A stretch of DNA of 12,195 nucleotides, taken from Dehalococcoidia bacterium (GTDB lineage Bacteria; Chloroflexota; Dehalococcoidia; Lucifugimonadales; Lucifugimonadaceae). The stretch is from positions 1 to 12,195 of the forward strand of contig JAAXHR010000332.1 of NCBI GenBank assembly GCA_012270805.1. Direction: 5' to 3'. The notes beneath the pieces are model-generated. The model searched no databases, was not told where the DNA came from, and was given only the letters and a program-made list of their open reading frames with translations. Positions 1 to 8,691 of the stretch are shown in pieces; positions within the stretch are counted from its first letter, which is position 1, and each line of letters starts with the position of its first letter. Made by a program: the position numbers and the translations under genes.

Positions 1-1
1 T

Positions 2-1270
2 TTCGCCGAACGGGCGCACGACCAGCAGGACCCCATGATCATGCGGGAAGTCACCATCGGCGCGGTTGCACACCAGTACGTGTTTCACCGGATGTTCGGG
101 CCGGGGCCGCAGCCCACCCCGGAACATGAGCTCGAACGACGACTGGCCGGTGTCAGAGAATACCCGCACGCGGGTTTCGTCCACCACCGGCACCCGACGG
201 GGCAGACTTCGTTATCGTGGCGGAATTCCGTGATGGCAATGCCACTGACCCGGGAGGGGATCTATACGGTCGCGCCCTGCTCCGATAGCTGGCTGGGAAG
301 GCCGGTGGTGAAGGGGCGACCGGACAGCCATCGACTCAAGCGGGTTCGGGTGACCGACTGTGACGACGGGTTTGCCGCGGCGATGGTCATGGACCGGTGC
401 CAGGAGTCAATGCGGCAGCAGGTACTCTTCGCCAGCCTGCCCGATGGACGGGCCCTTTCATTCGAGCGGTTCACGGCCCTCGAAGACCTGACGGTGGAAT
501 CCCTCGACCAGGGATTTCTGCGGATTACCAATGAACACTTCCCGCGACTTGAACCGAACTGCCGAGGCGTCCGCACTCTCTACCGGCCCGACGGGTCGAC
601 CGACTACCGGGGCTGGCTCGGCGATCGCGAAGAGGACGATATCGAAGATCGCCTGGGCGGACCGGCCTGGCTGAATATCGACGACCGGCTGGGTATCGTG
701 TTTTCGGGTACGGGCGACGGGGTTTATCTCAATCGACATTATTACAAGCCCTATCGCGCGATCGCGGATGATCTCACGCTGTCGCACCAGAAACATGAAA
801 GGTCGCTGCGAGCCGGCGACGATGCCGGCGCCCTGGCGGCGTTGGTAATTCCCGAGCAGGCCCACGAGGATACGTCCGCCAGTTGTCTCGACGTCCTGAC
901 TGGGCCGGATCATAGCGCGTGCCTGGTTACCGACGGCTACCTCGCGGCCGCCAACTTCGCCGGCAACCGCAGGATGTGCGGGTTCGCTCGGGCCAGGTCC
1001 GTGGGAATCGTTGTCTACGCGGGCGCTACGGTCATTGCGAATGGGGATACCGTACGGTATGACCTACCGCTCAACAGCGTGAGCGCCTGCCTTCTGGCCG
1101 CGACGCACTCGCTGCGCGTGGATGGAGATGTAAGCGCCGAGATCGCGTCGGACGGCGGAATCTATGTGACAAACACGGGTTCCGACCGACAGGTGGTCGC
1201 GATTTCGAGCGGTGAAGATGCGGGCGAGGAGCGGACGATCGACCCCGGGCAGACTATACGTATCGGATAG
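2..1270 (+). CDS. Unrecognised protein, C-terminal part (5' end outside window)
   Basis: The frame is open from base 2, and the residues before the first ATG codons (35 and 41) read as normal coding sequence running into the rest. I therefore treat this as the C-terminal part of a longer protein rather than a gene starting at 35; AGGA at 27-30 is too close to the ATG at 35 but would suit 41. The visible part is over 400 residues, rich in Asp, Arg, Gly and aromatic residues, with alternating hydrophobic patterns in the last 150 residues that suggest beta-sandwich structure (for example SWRNSVMAM near residue 63 and a Thr/Gly/Asp-rich C-terminal end). I see no membrane segment and no catalytic motif I can name. 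Its place just upstream of a glycoside-hydrolase-like gene makes a polysaccharide-active role possible (for example the C-terminal half of a lyase or hydrolase), but this is inference from context only. The gene ends at TAG 1268-1270. Confidence 0.6.
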   Translation, partial: FAERAHDQQDPMIMREVTIGAVAHQYVFHRMFGPGPQPTPEHELERRLAGVREYPHAGFVHHRHPTGQTSLSWRNSVMAMPLTREGIYTVAPCSDSWLGRPVVKGRPDSHRLKRVRVTDCDDGFAAAMVMDRCQESMRQQVLFASLPDGRALSFERFTALEDLTVESLDQGFLRITNEHFPRLEPNCRGVRTLYRPDGSTDYRGWLGDREEDDIEDRLGGPAWLNIDDRLGIVFSGTGDGVYLNRHYYKPYRAIADDLTLSHQKHERSLRAGDDAGALAALVIPEQAHEDTSASCLDVLTGPDHSACLVTDGYLAAANFAGNRRMCGFARARSVGIVVYAGATVIANGDTVRYDLPLNSVSACLLAATHSLRVDGDVSAEIASDGGIYVTNTGSDRQVVAISSGEDAGEERTIDPGQTIRIG

Positions 1271-1337
1271 CGAGACGGATGATCAGGCAGACTACGCCCA
1301 GAATGAAAGGCAGGTTTACGACGCGTCCAACGGCATC

Positions 1338-1397
1338 ACTCCCCCCTCGAGGGGGAGTCGCAGAAGCCGAGCCGGTCCCCAGGCTTGTCGAAGGGTC
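1338..1397. repeat. REP-like palindromic intergenic element
   Basis: The 262-base gap between the first two genes holds a near-perfect palindrome at 1338-1358 (ACTCC..CTCGAG..GGAGT) with one extra C on the left arm. It is followed by a conserved-looking tail that contains CTTGTCGAAGGG at 1384-1395. On the minus strand the tail translates as DPSTSLGTG, a peptide I recall seeing in over-called ORFs that cover dispersed repeats in environmental genomes. That makes a multicopy REP-type unit more likely than a gene. Only one copy is visible here, so the call rests on shape and recollection. Confidence 0.45.
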
Positions 1398-1460
1398 TAA
1401 TGGCCGGCGACGGCTGATGCGGTGGGGGGATTCCAACGCCTTACCGATTCGCGTTCATTG

Positions 1461-1485
1461 AGTTTGCCGAAACGACTCGGCAACT
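1461..1485 (+). promoter_or_regulatory. Hairpin upstream of the GH-like gene
   Basis: AGTTTGCCGA (1461-1470) pairs with TCGGCAACT (1477-1485) across a 6-base loop, giving about 9 base pairs with one bulged T. It lies 48 bases before the GTG start of the next gene and is not followed by a T-run, so it does not look like an intrinsic terminator. It could be an operator or a 5' leader structure. The function is not shown by the sequence. Confidence 0.3.
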
Positions 1486-1532
1486 GAGATTCCGCAATCT
1501 GACTTCATGCCAGAACACGAGGAGACAATTCC

Positions 1533-4067
1533 GTGACCGAGCAATGTATGCTTCAAAACAGCGCCCTTTCCCTCAAATGGGATGGGGAAAGTCTCCAGGT
1601 GGAGAATCGCCGGTCGGGTATCAGCCGTAACTTTGACTTTCCTGCATTCATGATCCGGCTGGGCGAAGTGGAGATTCCGGCGGACCTCTTCGTACAGACC
1701 GGCATGCAGGCCGGTACGGGCGAGGTCGTGTTCGACTATCGGCACGAAACGACCGGCATTCGGGCCCGGGTGCGGTACTGGATCGAAGGAGAAGATCCCT
1801 GGTTCAGGAAGCAGTTGACGCTCGAGGCCCCGGACAGTCCGGGCGCGCCCACGCCGGACAGGCTCTGGGTAGATTTACAGGAAAGTCCTCCGGGGCCCGT
1901 TCGACGGGTTGGATACGGCGTCCGGGGCGGGCCTGACGCGGAAGAACAGACCGGGCTCAACTCGTACGCTCCGCCAGTTCCGGGTTGCGGGTATCCGGTA
2001 TGGGCCGGAGACTGGTTTGTCGGGCTCGAGCATCCGGTGGGGTTTGTGGTTCCGGGCGACAGGCTGGAACTCTTCCACCACCCGGTCTGGGACGATGAAC
2101 GACGCATTGAAAGCTACACCGCGGTCTACGGCGCGGCAGAGCGTCATGGATCGGTGCGAGACGCGTTCATGGACTATCTGTGGCAGATCCGTCTCCCCCG
2201 GCTGTCGAAGCCGATTTTCCATCTCTCCGTAGGATGGTCGGTGCGTTATCTGGGCAACCGGGAGTATCTCGACTCGTTCGATATGAACCAGGCCTATGCG
2301 GATGCGGTATCGGAACTGGGCCTGAAGCCGGACTCGCTCGCGTTTGATGCGGGCTGGTTCGACAGGAAGACCATTTACAGGCACAAGGGCGACGATGAGG
2401 AGGATTCGCGGCTCATCGCGTTTGCGGAAGACTTGAAACAGAAGGGATTTTCGCTGGCATTGTGGATAACGCACAACGGTCCGGTGGGTTTCGACACCGA
2501 CTGGATTCAGGAACAGGGTTGGCGGGTTGGCGAGGGGCCCGGCTCCTATGGAAGCGGAACTTTCGTAGTCATGGCGCAACCGTCCTTCGAAGAGGCCGTA
2601 GCTCAGCGCTGGGAGCGGCTGGTGAGGGACGTAGGGACGGTGCATCTGAAGATCGATTGGGACAACGAGTGCGCGACCCATCCCGATTTCCAGGAACGTC
2701 TACCCACGCCACATCACATGCGCGAGGCCTCGATCAACGCGTTCAATCGGATCGACCGCCGGCTGCGGGCGATCAATCCCGGGCTGGTGACACGGAACGG
2801 GTGGTGGCCCAGCCCGTGGTGGTTGTGCCTGGCGAACCACACGTGGCTGATACATTCCGGAGATTGCGAATTCGCGTCGTGGCCGTCCCGCACCCAGCGC
2901 GACCGCGCTCTGACGCACCGGGACACGGTCTACTATCAGATCATGCGCAAGGCGGAGACACCCATCTTCTTCGACGCGTACGACAATCACGAATTCGTGC
3001 AGGCATTGACCAACGCGTTCGGCGATCCGCCCCATACGTGGCTGGACAATCTCGTGCTGGCGTCCTGCCGCGGCGCCACCTATATGCCGATGCCGATAAA
3101 TCCCGAAAGCCTCAGAGAGAACCGGGCGGAACAACTGCAGGCGATGATGGACTGGATGCGTTTCAACGCCGACGGACTGGGCACGAAGGAGACGCGGATG
3201 GCGCTGGGGAATCCGGCCTTCGGCGAGGTCTATGGCTTCCTGCATCCTTCGGACGGAAACGCCTGGCTGCTGCTACGCAATCCATCGGTTGAGCCCCAAA
3301 CGGTGGATCTTCGGGCGGACCTCGGATTGGGGTATGCGCCGGAAACCATTCGGCAGGTCTATCCCTTCTGGCAGGACCTCGATGGTTCCGTAACCTTGCT
3401 GGGGAACGAAGTCCGCTTGCTGAAGATCTATGCCGACGGACAGGAGGACGTCTCGCCCATACCGGACGCGCCGTTCATGGCGCGGTTGCGCGATGGCGGG
3501 TGTGAATACCTGTTTCCAGGGGACCGTCGGCTCACGGCTGACGTGGGGCCCGCGGTGCATCCGGATATGCAGATCCCCGGTCTCTCAGCCGAGACAACCT
3601 GCGATGAACTCAACGAAGGGACCCACAGGATGCAGTGGTACGTCGCGGTGGGGCACCGGTTCGAACGTCCGGAACTGCAGGTTGTCCTGCTCGGACCGGA
3701 GGAAGTGCTGGATGGCGTGGGTGTCCGCGCCGGCGGGTCGCGGTACAAGGGTGTGCCTTCAAGATATTCGTACGTGACCCAGCGCATCCACCGGCAGGGC
3801 CGAAGCAGCCACGGCTCGGCCAGGTTCCTGCCGCCCGTGGGCCCGAGGGAACGTGACGACTATCTTTTCAACATTCACGACAGCGGATGGGCATCGGTAA
3901 CGGTGGATCTTACCGGCGACGACCTGGATGCACTGACGGTAAAGGCCTGGATTGCCGGGTACGAGGCGCCTGCCAGGCAGACGATTGTCCGGGATTCGCC
4001 GCCGATGCCCGGCCCCCTGCTCCCGGTCCATCCGTACGGGTTTTCCAGATGTATCGAGATCAGGTGA
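1533..4067 (+). CDS. Clan GH-D-like glycoside hydrolase (alpha-galactosidase-like)
   Basis: This is an 844-residue protein. The GTG start is supported by GAGGAG at 1519-1524, 8 bases upstream. The N-terminal ~220 residues look like the beta-sandwich domain that precedes the barrel in family GH36 enzymes. A (beta/alpha)8-barrel-like region follows: LAFDAGWFD around D272 matches the GH36 DDGW-type strand, LKIDWDNE around D375 matches the strand carrying the catalytic nucleophile (KxDxN-like), and HSGDCEF around D444 is a candidate for the acid/base Asp. A second beta-rich region (about residues 560-844) follows. No clear signal peptide is visible, which suggests a cytoplasmic enzyme unless export is non-classical. 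The expected role is hydrolysis of an alpha-linked sugar by a retaining mechanism; the sugar specificity cannot be read. The protein is longer and more divergent than a typical GH36 of about 700 residues, so an adjacent or new family is possible. It is probably co-transcribed with the gene 49 bases downstream. Confidence 0.7.
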   Translation: MTEQCMLQNSALSLKWDGESLQVENRRSGISRNFDFPAFMIRLGEVEIPADLFVQTGMQAGTGEVVFDYRHETTGIRARVRYWIEGEDPWFRKQLTLEAPDSPGAPTPDRLWVDLQESPPGPVRRVGYGVRGGPDAEEQTGLNSYAPPVPGCGYPVWAGDWFVGLEHPVGFVVPGDRLELFHHPVWDDERRIESYTAVYGAAERHGSVRDAFMDYLWQIRLPRLSKPIFHLSVGWSVRYLGNREYLDSFDMNQAYADAVSELGLKPDSLAFDAGWFDRKTIYRHKGDDEEDSRLIAFAEDLKQKGFSLALWITHNGPVGFDTDWIQEQGWRVGEGPGSYGSGTFVVMAQPSFEEAVAQRWERLVRDVGTVHLKIDWDNECATHPDFQERLPTPHHMREASINAFNRIDRRLRAINPGLVTRNGWWPSPWWLCLANHTWLIHSGDCEFASWPSRTQRDRALTHRDTVYYQIMRKAETPIFFDAYDNHEFVQALTNAFGDPPHTWLDNLVLASCRGATYMPMPINPESLRENRAEQLQAMMDWMRFNADGLGTKETRMALGNPAFGEVYGFLHPSDGNAWLLLRNPSVEPQTVDLRADLGLGYAPETIRQVYPFWQDLDGSVTLLGNEVRLLKIYADGQEDVSPIPDAPFMARLRDGGCEYLFPGDRRLTADVGPAVHPDMQIPGLSAETTCDELNEGTHRMQWYVAVGHRFERPELQVVLLGPEEVLDGVGVRAGGSRYKGVPSRYSYVTQRIHRQGRSSHGSARFLPPVGPRERDDYLFNIHDSGWASVTVDLTGDDLDALTVKAWIAGYEAPARQTIVRDSPPMPGPLLPVHPYGFSRCIEIR

Positions 4068-4116
4068 GGCGGCGCGCAACTGAAACAGGATTGTCCTTCT
4101 GAAGGGAGGCGTTGAA

Positions 4117-4995
4117 ATGGCGCTGAGGCACGATGCCGGACAGGACGTCTGGCACTTCGAGACGGAGCAGATGGCGGGCTACATCCAACCGGACGGGGAC
4201 CGTCATGGAATCAAGGAGTTGACGCACAAATCGTCGGGCGCGCAGGTGGTACACCCGAAGTACGACCTCCTGAATCTGTTTTTCATGTTTTCACAGAATC
4301 ACTGCATGGGGCAGGCCCGCGAGAACGAACGCGGCATTACGGCCGAGGGCAATGCCATCAACGTGCACTGGGCGCCCACGGACAATCACAAGGCGGAGAT
4401 GACCGCGAGGTACGAAGTCGTCGAACCCAACGCAGTGGACCTGTCCATTACCGTGAAATCGAACTGGCCGTACCCGGCTTATGAAGTGTTCCTTTCCAAC
4501 TATTTCGACCTGTCCCTGCGGCCGTGCGTGTATGTCCAGGGCAGTCCGTTCGATATTCCGGCCGATCAGGCGCGATGGATCGCGCCGGAAGTGAACGATG
4601 TTTTCGTGGGAACGGGACTGGTATTCTCGAGGGACCAGCACGCGGCGCGCCGGTCTACCGACGGGCGATGGGACCGGATCTGGGGCCTCTATCAGTGGAA
4701 TCCACAACGGTATTTTGAAGCGCCGGTGATCATGAGCGCGAACCTGGAAACGGGCGTTGCAGGGGTACTGATGTCAAGGCCTCAGGATTGTTACGCGGTC
4801 ATCAGCGGGTACCAGAGCGAAAACATGAAGGACCCGTTCAGGGACCAGAACCCGCTCTACCTCTCGTTGTTCGGAGATGACTTCCGCGTTGGGGATGAAC
4901 GGACCGTGCAGGTGCGGTTCGCCGTCACCGAAATCGACGAATCGATGACGCAGCCGCTGGCGTTGTACGAAGAGTTCAGGGCGGAGAAGGGGTAG
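4117..4995 (+). CDS. Unknown protein next to the GH-like gene, probably beta-rich
   Basis: This is a 292-residue protein starting at ATG 4117 with a strong ribosome binding site, AAGGGAGG at 4102-4109, 7 bases upstream. A short CCTT/AAGG pairing (4095-4098 with 4102-4105) could partly cover that site. The sequence has many aromatic and polar residues in alternating patterns (YPAYEVFLSNYFDLSL, WGLYQWNPQRYFEAP) and no transmembrane segment or signal peptide, which suggests a soluble beta-sandwich or mutarotase-like fold. I cannot name the family. It lies 49 bases after the glycoside-hydrolase-like gene with no terminator between them, so it probably shares that transcript and may act on the same carbohydrate. 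It ends at TAG 4993-4995 and is the last gene before the composition change. Confidence 0.7.
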   Translation: MALRHDAGQDVWHFETEQMAGYIQPDGDRHGIKELTHKSSGAQVVHPKYDLLNLFFMFSQNHCMGQARENERGITAEGNAINVHWAPTDNHKAEMTARYEVVEPNAVDLSITVKSNWPYPAYEVFLSNYFDLSLRPCVYVQGSPFDIPADQARWIAPEVNDVFVGTGLVFSRDQHAARRSTDGRWDRIWGLYQWNPQRYFEAPVIMSANLETGVAGVLMSRPQDCYAVISGYQSENMKDPFRDQNPLYLSLFGDDFRVGDERTVQVRFAVTEIDESMTQPLALYEEFRAEKG

Positions 4996-5357
4996 GGTCT
5001 GCTATGGAATCACCACGAAAACTGCACATTTTTGCTGCAGAACTCCCATTTCATCAATAATGTCTGCGGCCAGTATTGCGAAGATTGCGGTTGGTTGGTA
5101 TTTATAGACAAGACATACCAAGGCGGGAACTATGCAGTCAGCTGAACACGTACACAGCGGACCAACATGACCCCGGATGAGTTGCCTCCCGTCGCGTAGA
5201 TTCGTCGGTGAATGCTCAAATGCAGCAACGCGATTGTGGGGGTTGGACGCCCGCACCCCTTCCAATACCGCAGCCGGATTCCCCTTGCCCGGGAAGCGGA
5301 AAATACCGTTTTTTTTGTCGATCTCCTCGTCCACAGTCAAGATGCGAGAAATGAAGC
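4996..5357. other. Intergenic junction between carbohydrate block and accessory cluster
   Basis: These 362 bases hold no gene I can support. Visible items are an inverted repeat at 5095-5121, a weak promoter-like pair (TTGCGA 5076-5081 and TATTTA 5099-5104, 17 bases apart) and a run of eight T at 5309-5316 preceded by only a 3-bp stem (CGG/CCG), too weak for a confident terminator. A minus-strand frame is open across the whole interval (5002-5370) but has no ribosome binding site and overlaps the start of the next gene. This is where GC-rich carbohydrate genes give way to lower-GC genes. I see no integrase, tRNA or direct repeat marking an attachment site. Confidence 0.5.
5095..5121. promoter_or_regulatory. 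Inverted repeat, possible operator upstream of the ATPase/radical SAM cluster
   Basis: TTGGTAT (5095-5101) and ATACCAA (5115-5121) are exact reverse complements separated by 13 bases. The left arm overlaps a weak -10-like TATTTA (5099-5104). It could be a binding site for a dimeric regulator of the downstream cluster, although the first start codon is about 240 bases away. No regulator gene is in the window. A chance 7-bp repeat cannot be excluded. Confidence 0.25.
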
Positions 5358-7349
5358 GTGAACGAACCATCAAAACGGGGAATGAGCGTCGGCGGCGTTG
5401 ACCCTTCGATTCTTCGAGAATTGTCCGGCGTTTACAAGCCGTTTATCAAAGCGTTCAAGGAACTCGTCAGCAACGCGTACGATGCCGACGCGACGGAAGT
5501 TTTAATTGAATTTGCTGACGACTTCACATCTGCCACCATCACGGATGACGGCAATGGGATGAGTCCGTTTGAATTTCGATGCGACTTCACACGGATCGGC
5601 GGAAGCAGTCGAAAATGGTCAATGGAAAGGACGCCTAAGAAAAAGCGGCGTCGGATTGGAAACAAGGGCATAGGATTCCTCGCGCTCGCACGCTACTGCC
5701 ACCGGATGATCGTCACTTCAAGTAGTCCGCGTCAGTTCGATTTATCTCATTCGGTTGAAGAGACTTCACCTCCTATAGACATCGTCGACATTCTTGGCGT
5801 ACCAATTGACCCGCAATTACTAAGAAAAGTGTGCCGTTTCAAGGTAACGCAATCTGGGAAACGCCAGGAGATTGACGCAACCAGTTACGAGTTGAACGCG
5901 AATACCGGTCGACTTGTCTTCAAGGAGAACATTGGTCAGGTCGACATTGCGATTACTATCGACTGCAGCAACTTGGGTTTCCACGCGACTTTGGACTTTG
6001 ATCGGTTGCTCAAACTTGCCGATTCTGCCGACCTTGAAAAGCTTTCCGATTTCGTGTTGATCGAAGTTCGGGAATTGCAACAGAAGACTTCGGGCGGGAC
6101 TACGGTCGCAATTGAAGGATTAAAGTCATTTGTCAAACACGAACTCAGAGCCGGCCGCAGGAAGGGATTTGTGCGGAATGTTGCGAGTCGCAGTGGGTTT
6201 GAACAGGTCGAGTGGCACTTGTCGCGCTGTACGCCAATCGGGTACGCGACGGCGCCAGTTCAAGCTGAACCTCTTGAAGTGTTTTTGGATGATGCGTCAC
6301 CACCGACATTGGGCAGGCTAACTCTTCGACACGTAAATTCGGAGAGCGAGTTAACTCGTCCGCTCTATCCGTTCGAGCCGGACGCTGCGACGCTGCACAA
6401 TGACATGATCACGAAGGTTGACATCAACGAGGGTGGTCTTATCGCGAAGGGGTTTGTACTTGGCTACGAAAACGTCGTGTTCCCGGCCGAATATCGAGGC
6501 GTTTCGATACGCGTCCGCGGTGTCGCCATCGGCGATCCGACCTTTCTTGGTGCTGAATTCCTCCTAACCGGAGCACATAAGGCCGCACTGAGCCAGATCA
6601 CCGGTGAGATTAATGTACTGGAAGGCTTGGACGCGGTGGATGCAATCAATCCAGGCCGGGAAGGATTCTACGAAGAGAGTCGAGATTTTCTCACCTTGCG
6701 TCGATATTTTCGGGGCGACGGAGAAAAGGTGGGTGGTTATCTCGGCAGAACGATCGACGCAGTCTTGAAACGAAGCCAGGCGAGGTCGTCACTCAACAGC
6801 ACCTTGAGCCGCGCGGCATACATCCGGCGAGCGATGGACGATGTGTCGGCTGGGATAACACACCTGATGACGGAGGGAGGCAAACAAGCGAGAGCGATAC
6901 GTGATATGCTCAAGTCGAATCAATCGCACCCAAACGGGTTAGCATCGGCGAAGCCGGCAGGGATTGATGTACCTAACAAAGTGGCTGGTATGGCCGTCAA
7001 TCAGGCGAGTCGTCAGTCGGAAGCAGCAACAATAGACTATGAGAAAAAACAGGTGACAATTGACGTATCTCGCCCTGAATGGGACAACGGGATTATGTTG
7101 TTCAAACGGCGGTTCGACGTCATCCATAGGTTGGGCACTGCGATTCAACCCATCGCTGAAATCGACTTCCGGCAGGACCGAATTCTTATTAATTGGGGCC
7201 ACGCAGCAAAGTCGCAGATGGACGAGCGCGGATTCCTTCGGACTGCTCTTGCATGGGTATTGGCACGGACTGCAGCCGATGGCGACGCCGATCAGATGAT
7301 GGACATTGCCATTACTTTGTTGTCTTTCACAACGCAGCCAAATGACTAA
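5358..7349 (+). CDS. GHKL (Hsp90/MORC-type) ATPase
   Basis: This is a 663-residue protein with a clear N-terminal Bergerat-fold ATP-binding domain. The N-box FKELVSNAYDADAT (E35, N39), the G1 box DDGNGM (63-68) and the G2 box GNKGIGFLA (101-109) are all intact, so ATP binding and hydrolysis are expected. A basic KKKRRR stretch (94-99) sits just before the G2 lid. The middle region (about 170-480) probably includes a transducer domain. The C-terminal 150 residues contain ILINWGH, which recalls a short motif near the end of some bacterial Hsp90-like ATPases; this comparison is from memory. No membrane segment is seen. The start is uncertain: GTG 5358 has only a weak GAG upstream, and ATG 5382 (eight residues shorter) has GGGG almost touching it. 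The stop overlaps the next start by 8 bases (ATGACTAA), implying translational coupling. In known conflict and repair systems such ATPases act as ATP-driven clamps or chaperones on nucleic acid; the substrate here is unknown. Confidence 0.85.
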   Translation: MNEPSKRGMSVGGVDPSILRELSGVYKPFIKAFKELVSNAYDADATEVLIEFADDFTSATITDDGNGMSPFEFRCDFTRIGGSSRKWSMERTPKKKRRRIGNKGIGFLALARYCHRMIVTSSSPRQFDLSHSVEETSPPIDIVDILGVPIDPQLLRKVCRFKVTQSGKRQEIDATSYELNANTGRLVFKENIGQVDIAITIDCSNLGFHATLDFDRLLKLADSADLEKLSDFVLIEVRELQQKTSGGTTVAIEGLKSFVKHELRAGRRKGFVRNVASRSGFEQVEWHLSRCTPIGYATAPVQAEPLEVFLDDASPPTLGRLTLRHVNSESELTRPLYPFEPDAATLHNDMITKVDINEGGLIAKGFVLGYENVVFPAEYRGVSIRVRGVAIGDPTFLGAEFLLTGAHKAALSQITGEINVLEGLDAVDAINPGREGFYEESRDFLTLRRYFRGDGEKVGGYLGRTIDAVLKRSQARSSLNSTLSRAAYIRRAMDDVSAGITHLMTEGGKQARAIRDMLKSNQSHPNGLASAKPAGIDVPNKVAGMAVNQASRQSEAATIDYEKKQVTIDVSRPEWDNGIMLFKRRFDVIHRLGTAIQPIAEIDFRQDRILINWGHAAKSQMDERGFLRTALAWVLARTAADGDADQMMDIAITLLSFTTQPND

Positions 7350-8691
7350 GTCTGTCACAGGAAACGCACTGCTGGAACAAGTGCAGAGGCATGACCGGAT
7401 ACTATTGGTAAACCCGCCGGTTTTCGAGACACGCTATAGCTGGCTCCGGTGGAATCAACCGCTGGACCTACTCAGAATCGGGGCGTACCTAAAGAGCAGC
7501 AAGAAGTGCGACGTCGAGCTATTTGACTTCATGCTGCCCAACGAGAAAGGCCGCGTTCAAAAACGGGGACTGACTGGACAAGAGCGATACAAAGAAGTCG
7601 GCGGCGGTGATTTCGCCTACACATATCCGATGTGGAGGTTCGGAAAGCCATTCGACGCACTCAATGACTGGCTGATCCAGCGACGTGCTGGCAACGGTCG
7701 AGCCGACCCAACTCAAGTGTGGATCACCTCGCTCTGCAGCTATTGGTACGCCAGCATTCACCAGTTGTGCACGAAGTTACGCCTTTGGTTGCCAGACGCG
7801 ACACTGGTGGTGCTGGGCAACTACCCACGATTTATGCTGGACAACGCGGTGGACTTCTGCGATGCCGACCTGATCGTCAGGACGCCGCTAAAGCATGCAG
7901 ACAAGGGATCATCACTTAAACTCTATGTTGCCGAAAGACCGCCATTCATTTCGGTCACTCTGAATCCAGCTACAGCCATCCCTGCGATTCAGGAAGCGAT
8001 AAGACTTGGAGTATTTCGCGTTGCCGTGTTTGATGCCGAGGACGACATCTGTCGCGACAATGGCAAGCCACTTCGAGAGATCGTCGAGAGTACAAAGAAC
8101 CAGCAGCTGCGATTTCATGCGGTATCAGGACTGCATCCGGATCGGGTCACGCCAGACTTGGCAAAGATGTTTGCAGAACGGACGTTCTCCGAGCTACACT
8201 TTGAGCAGCCCGAGGAGGAGCTAGAGTTAGACGAGGCCACATACGAGCAGTGTCGGTCCTACCTGCTGGAAGCGGGGATAGATCTTTCTGATGGAAATAA
8301 GACCTGCGGATTCGTGTGGATTGGACGCCCTGGGGAAACACTTGAAGGGATCGTCCGTCGTAGTTTCACCGTTCTCAGCACGTTTGGTAGTGTCATCTTC
8401 AAGCCGTACACGGCCGTGCCGGGAACAGAACTGTTCGAACGGCATAAGGAGTATTTGGACGATCTTCCGTACGCTGATCTGTCCCCACACAGATTTCCGT
8501 TCGCTGAGTACAACGGAATCACCCGGAACGAATACCATGACCTTTACAGGATGGCAGCGTTCCTAAACGAGAAAGTCCGCAGCCGATCGTTCGATTTTTT
8601 GAACGGTAGTATGGGTGCCGAGTTTCTGCGAAACAGTCTACGTCGCGAGGTTTGGAATCTTGAAGCGTCCCCCCTCAGCATTATTGATTAG
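7342..8691 (+). CDS. Cysteine-less (degenerate) B12-binding-type radical SAM paralogue
   Basis: This is a 449-residue protein. I chose ATG 7342, which overlaps the preceding stop in ATGACTAA; a longer frame from 7306 only extends into the upstream gene. The N-terminal part (LLVNPPVFETRYSWLRWNQP, residues 21-40, and VWITSLCSYWY at 126-136 with LGNYPRFMLDNA at 158-169) matches the Rossmann-like cobalamin-binding-type domain of B12 radical SAM proteins. The later part (ISVTLNP at 203-209, FRVAVFDAEDD at 225-235, WIGRPGET at 326-333, PYTAVPGTELFE at 355-366) aligns by eye with the barrel of the neighbouring gene. The CxxxCxxC motif is missing: the seven cysteines (56, 132, 143, 173, 237, 304, 322) are scattered. 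It therefore probably cannot bind the SAM [4Fe-4S] cluster in the usual way and may be a substrate-binding or regulatory partner of the next protein. No frameshift or stop is visible, so it looks maintained. Confidence 0.75.
   Translation: MTKSVTGNALLEQVQRHDRILLVNPPVFETRYSWLRWNQPLDLLRIGAYLKSSKKCDVELFDFMLPNEKGRVQKRGLTGQERYKEVGGGDFAYTYPMWRFGKPFDALNDWLIQRRAGNGRADPTQVWITSLCSYWYASIHQLCTKLRLWLPDATLVVLGNYPRFMLDNAVDFCDADLIVRTPLKHADKGSSLKLYVAERPPFISVTLNPATAIPAIQEAIRLGVFRVAVFDAEDDICRDNGKPLREIVESTKNQQLRFHAVSGLHPDRVTPDLAKMFAERTFSELHFEQPEEELELDEATYEQCRSYLLEAGIDLSDGNKTCGFVWIGRPGETLEGIVRRSFTVLSTFGSVIFKPYTAVPGTELFERHKEYLDDLPYADLSPHRFPFAEYNGITRNEYHDLYRMAAFLNEKVRSRSFDFLNGSMGAEFLRNSLRREVWNLEASPLSIID

Noticed and set aside
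1875..2681. Minus-strand open frame of 268 codons inside the GH-like gene
   Set aside because: It is antisense to a well-supported gene in GC-rich DNA, where long shadow frames are common, and its Arg/Pro-rich translation has no recognisable motif.
2462..3292. Plus-strand open frame of 276 codons inside the GH-like gene
   Set aside because: It is an out-of-frame shadow with an Arg/Gly-rich translation, lying over the catalytic region of the GH-like protein.
5309..5316. T8 run as an intrinsic terminator
   Set aside because: Only a 3-bp stem (CGG/CCG) precedes it, too weak for a confident terminator.
5002..5370. Minus-strand open frame of about 122 codons across the intergenic junction
   Set aside because: It has no ribosome binding site, ends next to the preceding gene, overlaps the start of the ATPase gene, and its translation resembles no family I know. 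A decayed gene cannot be excluded.
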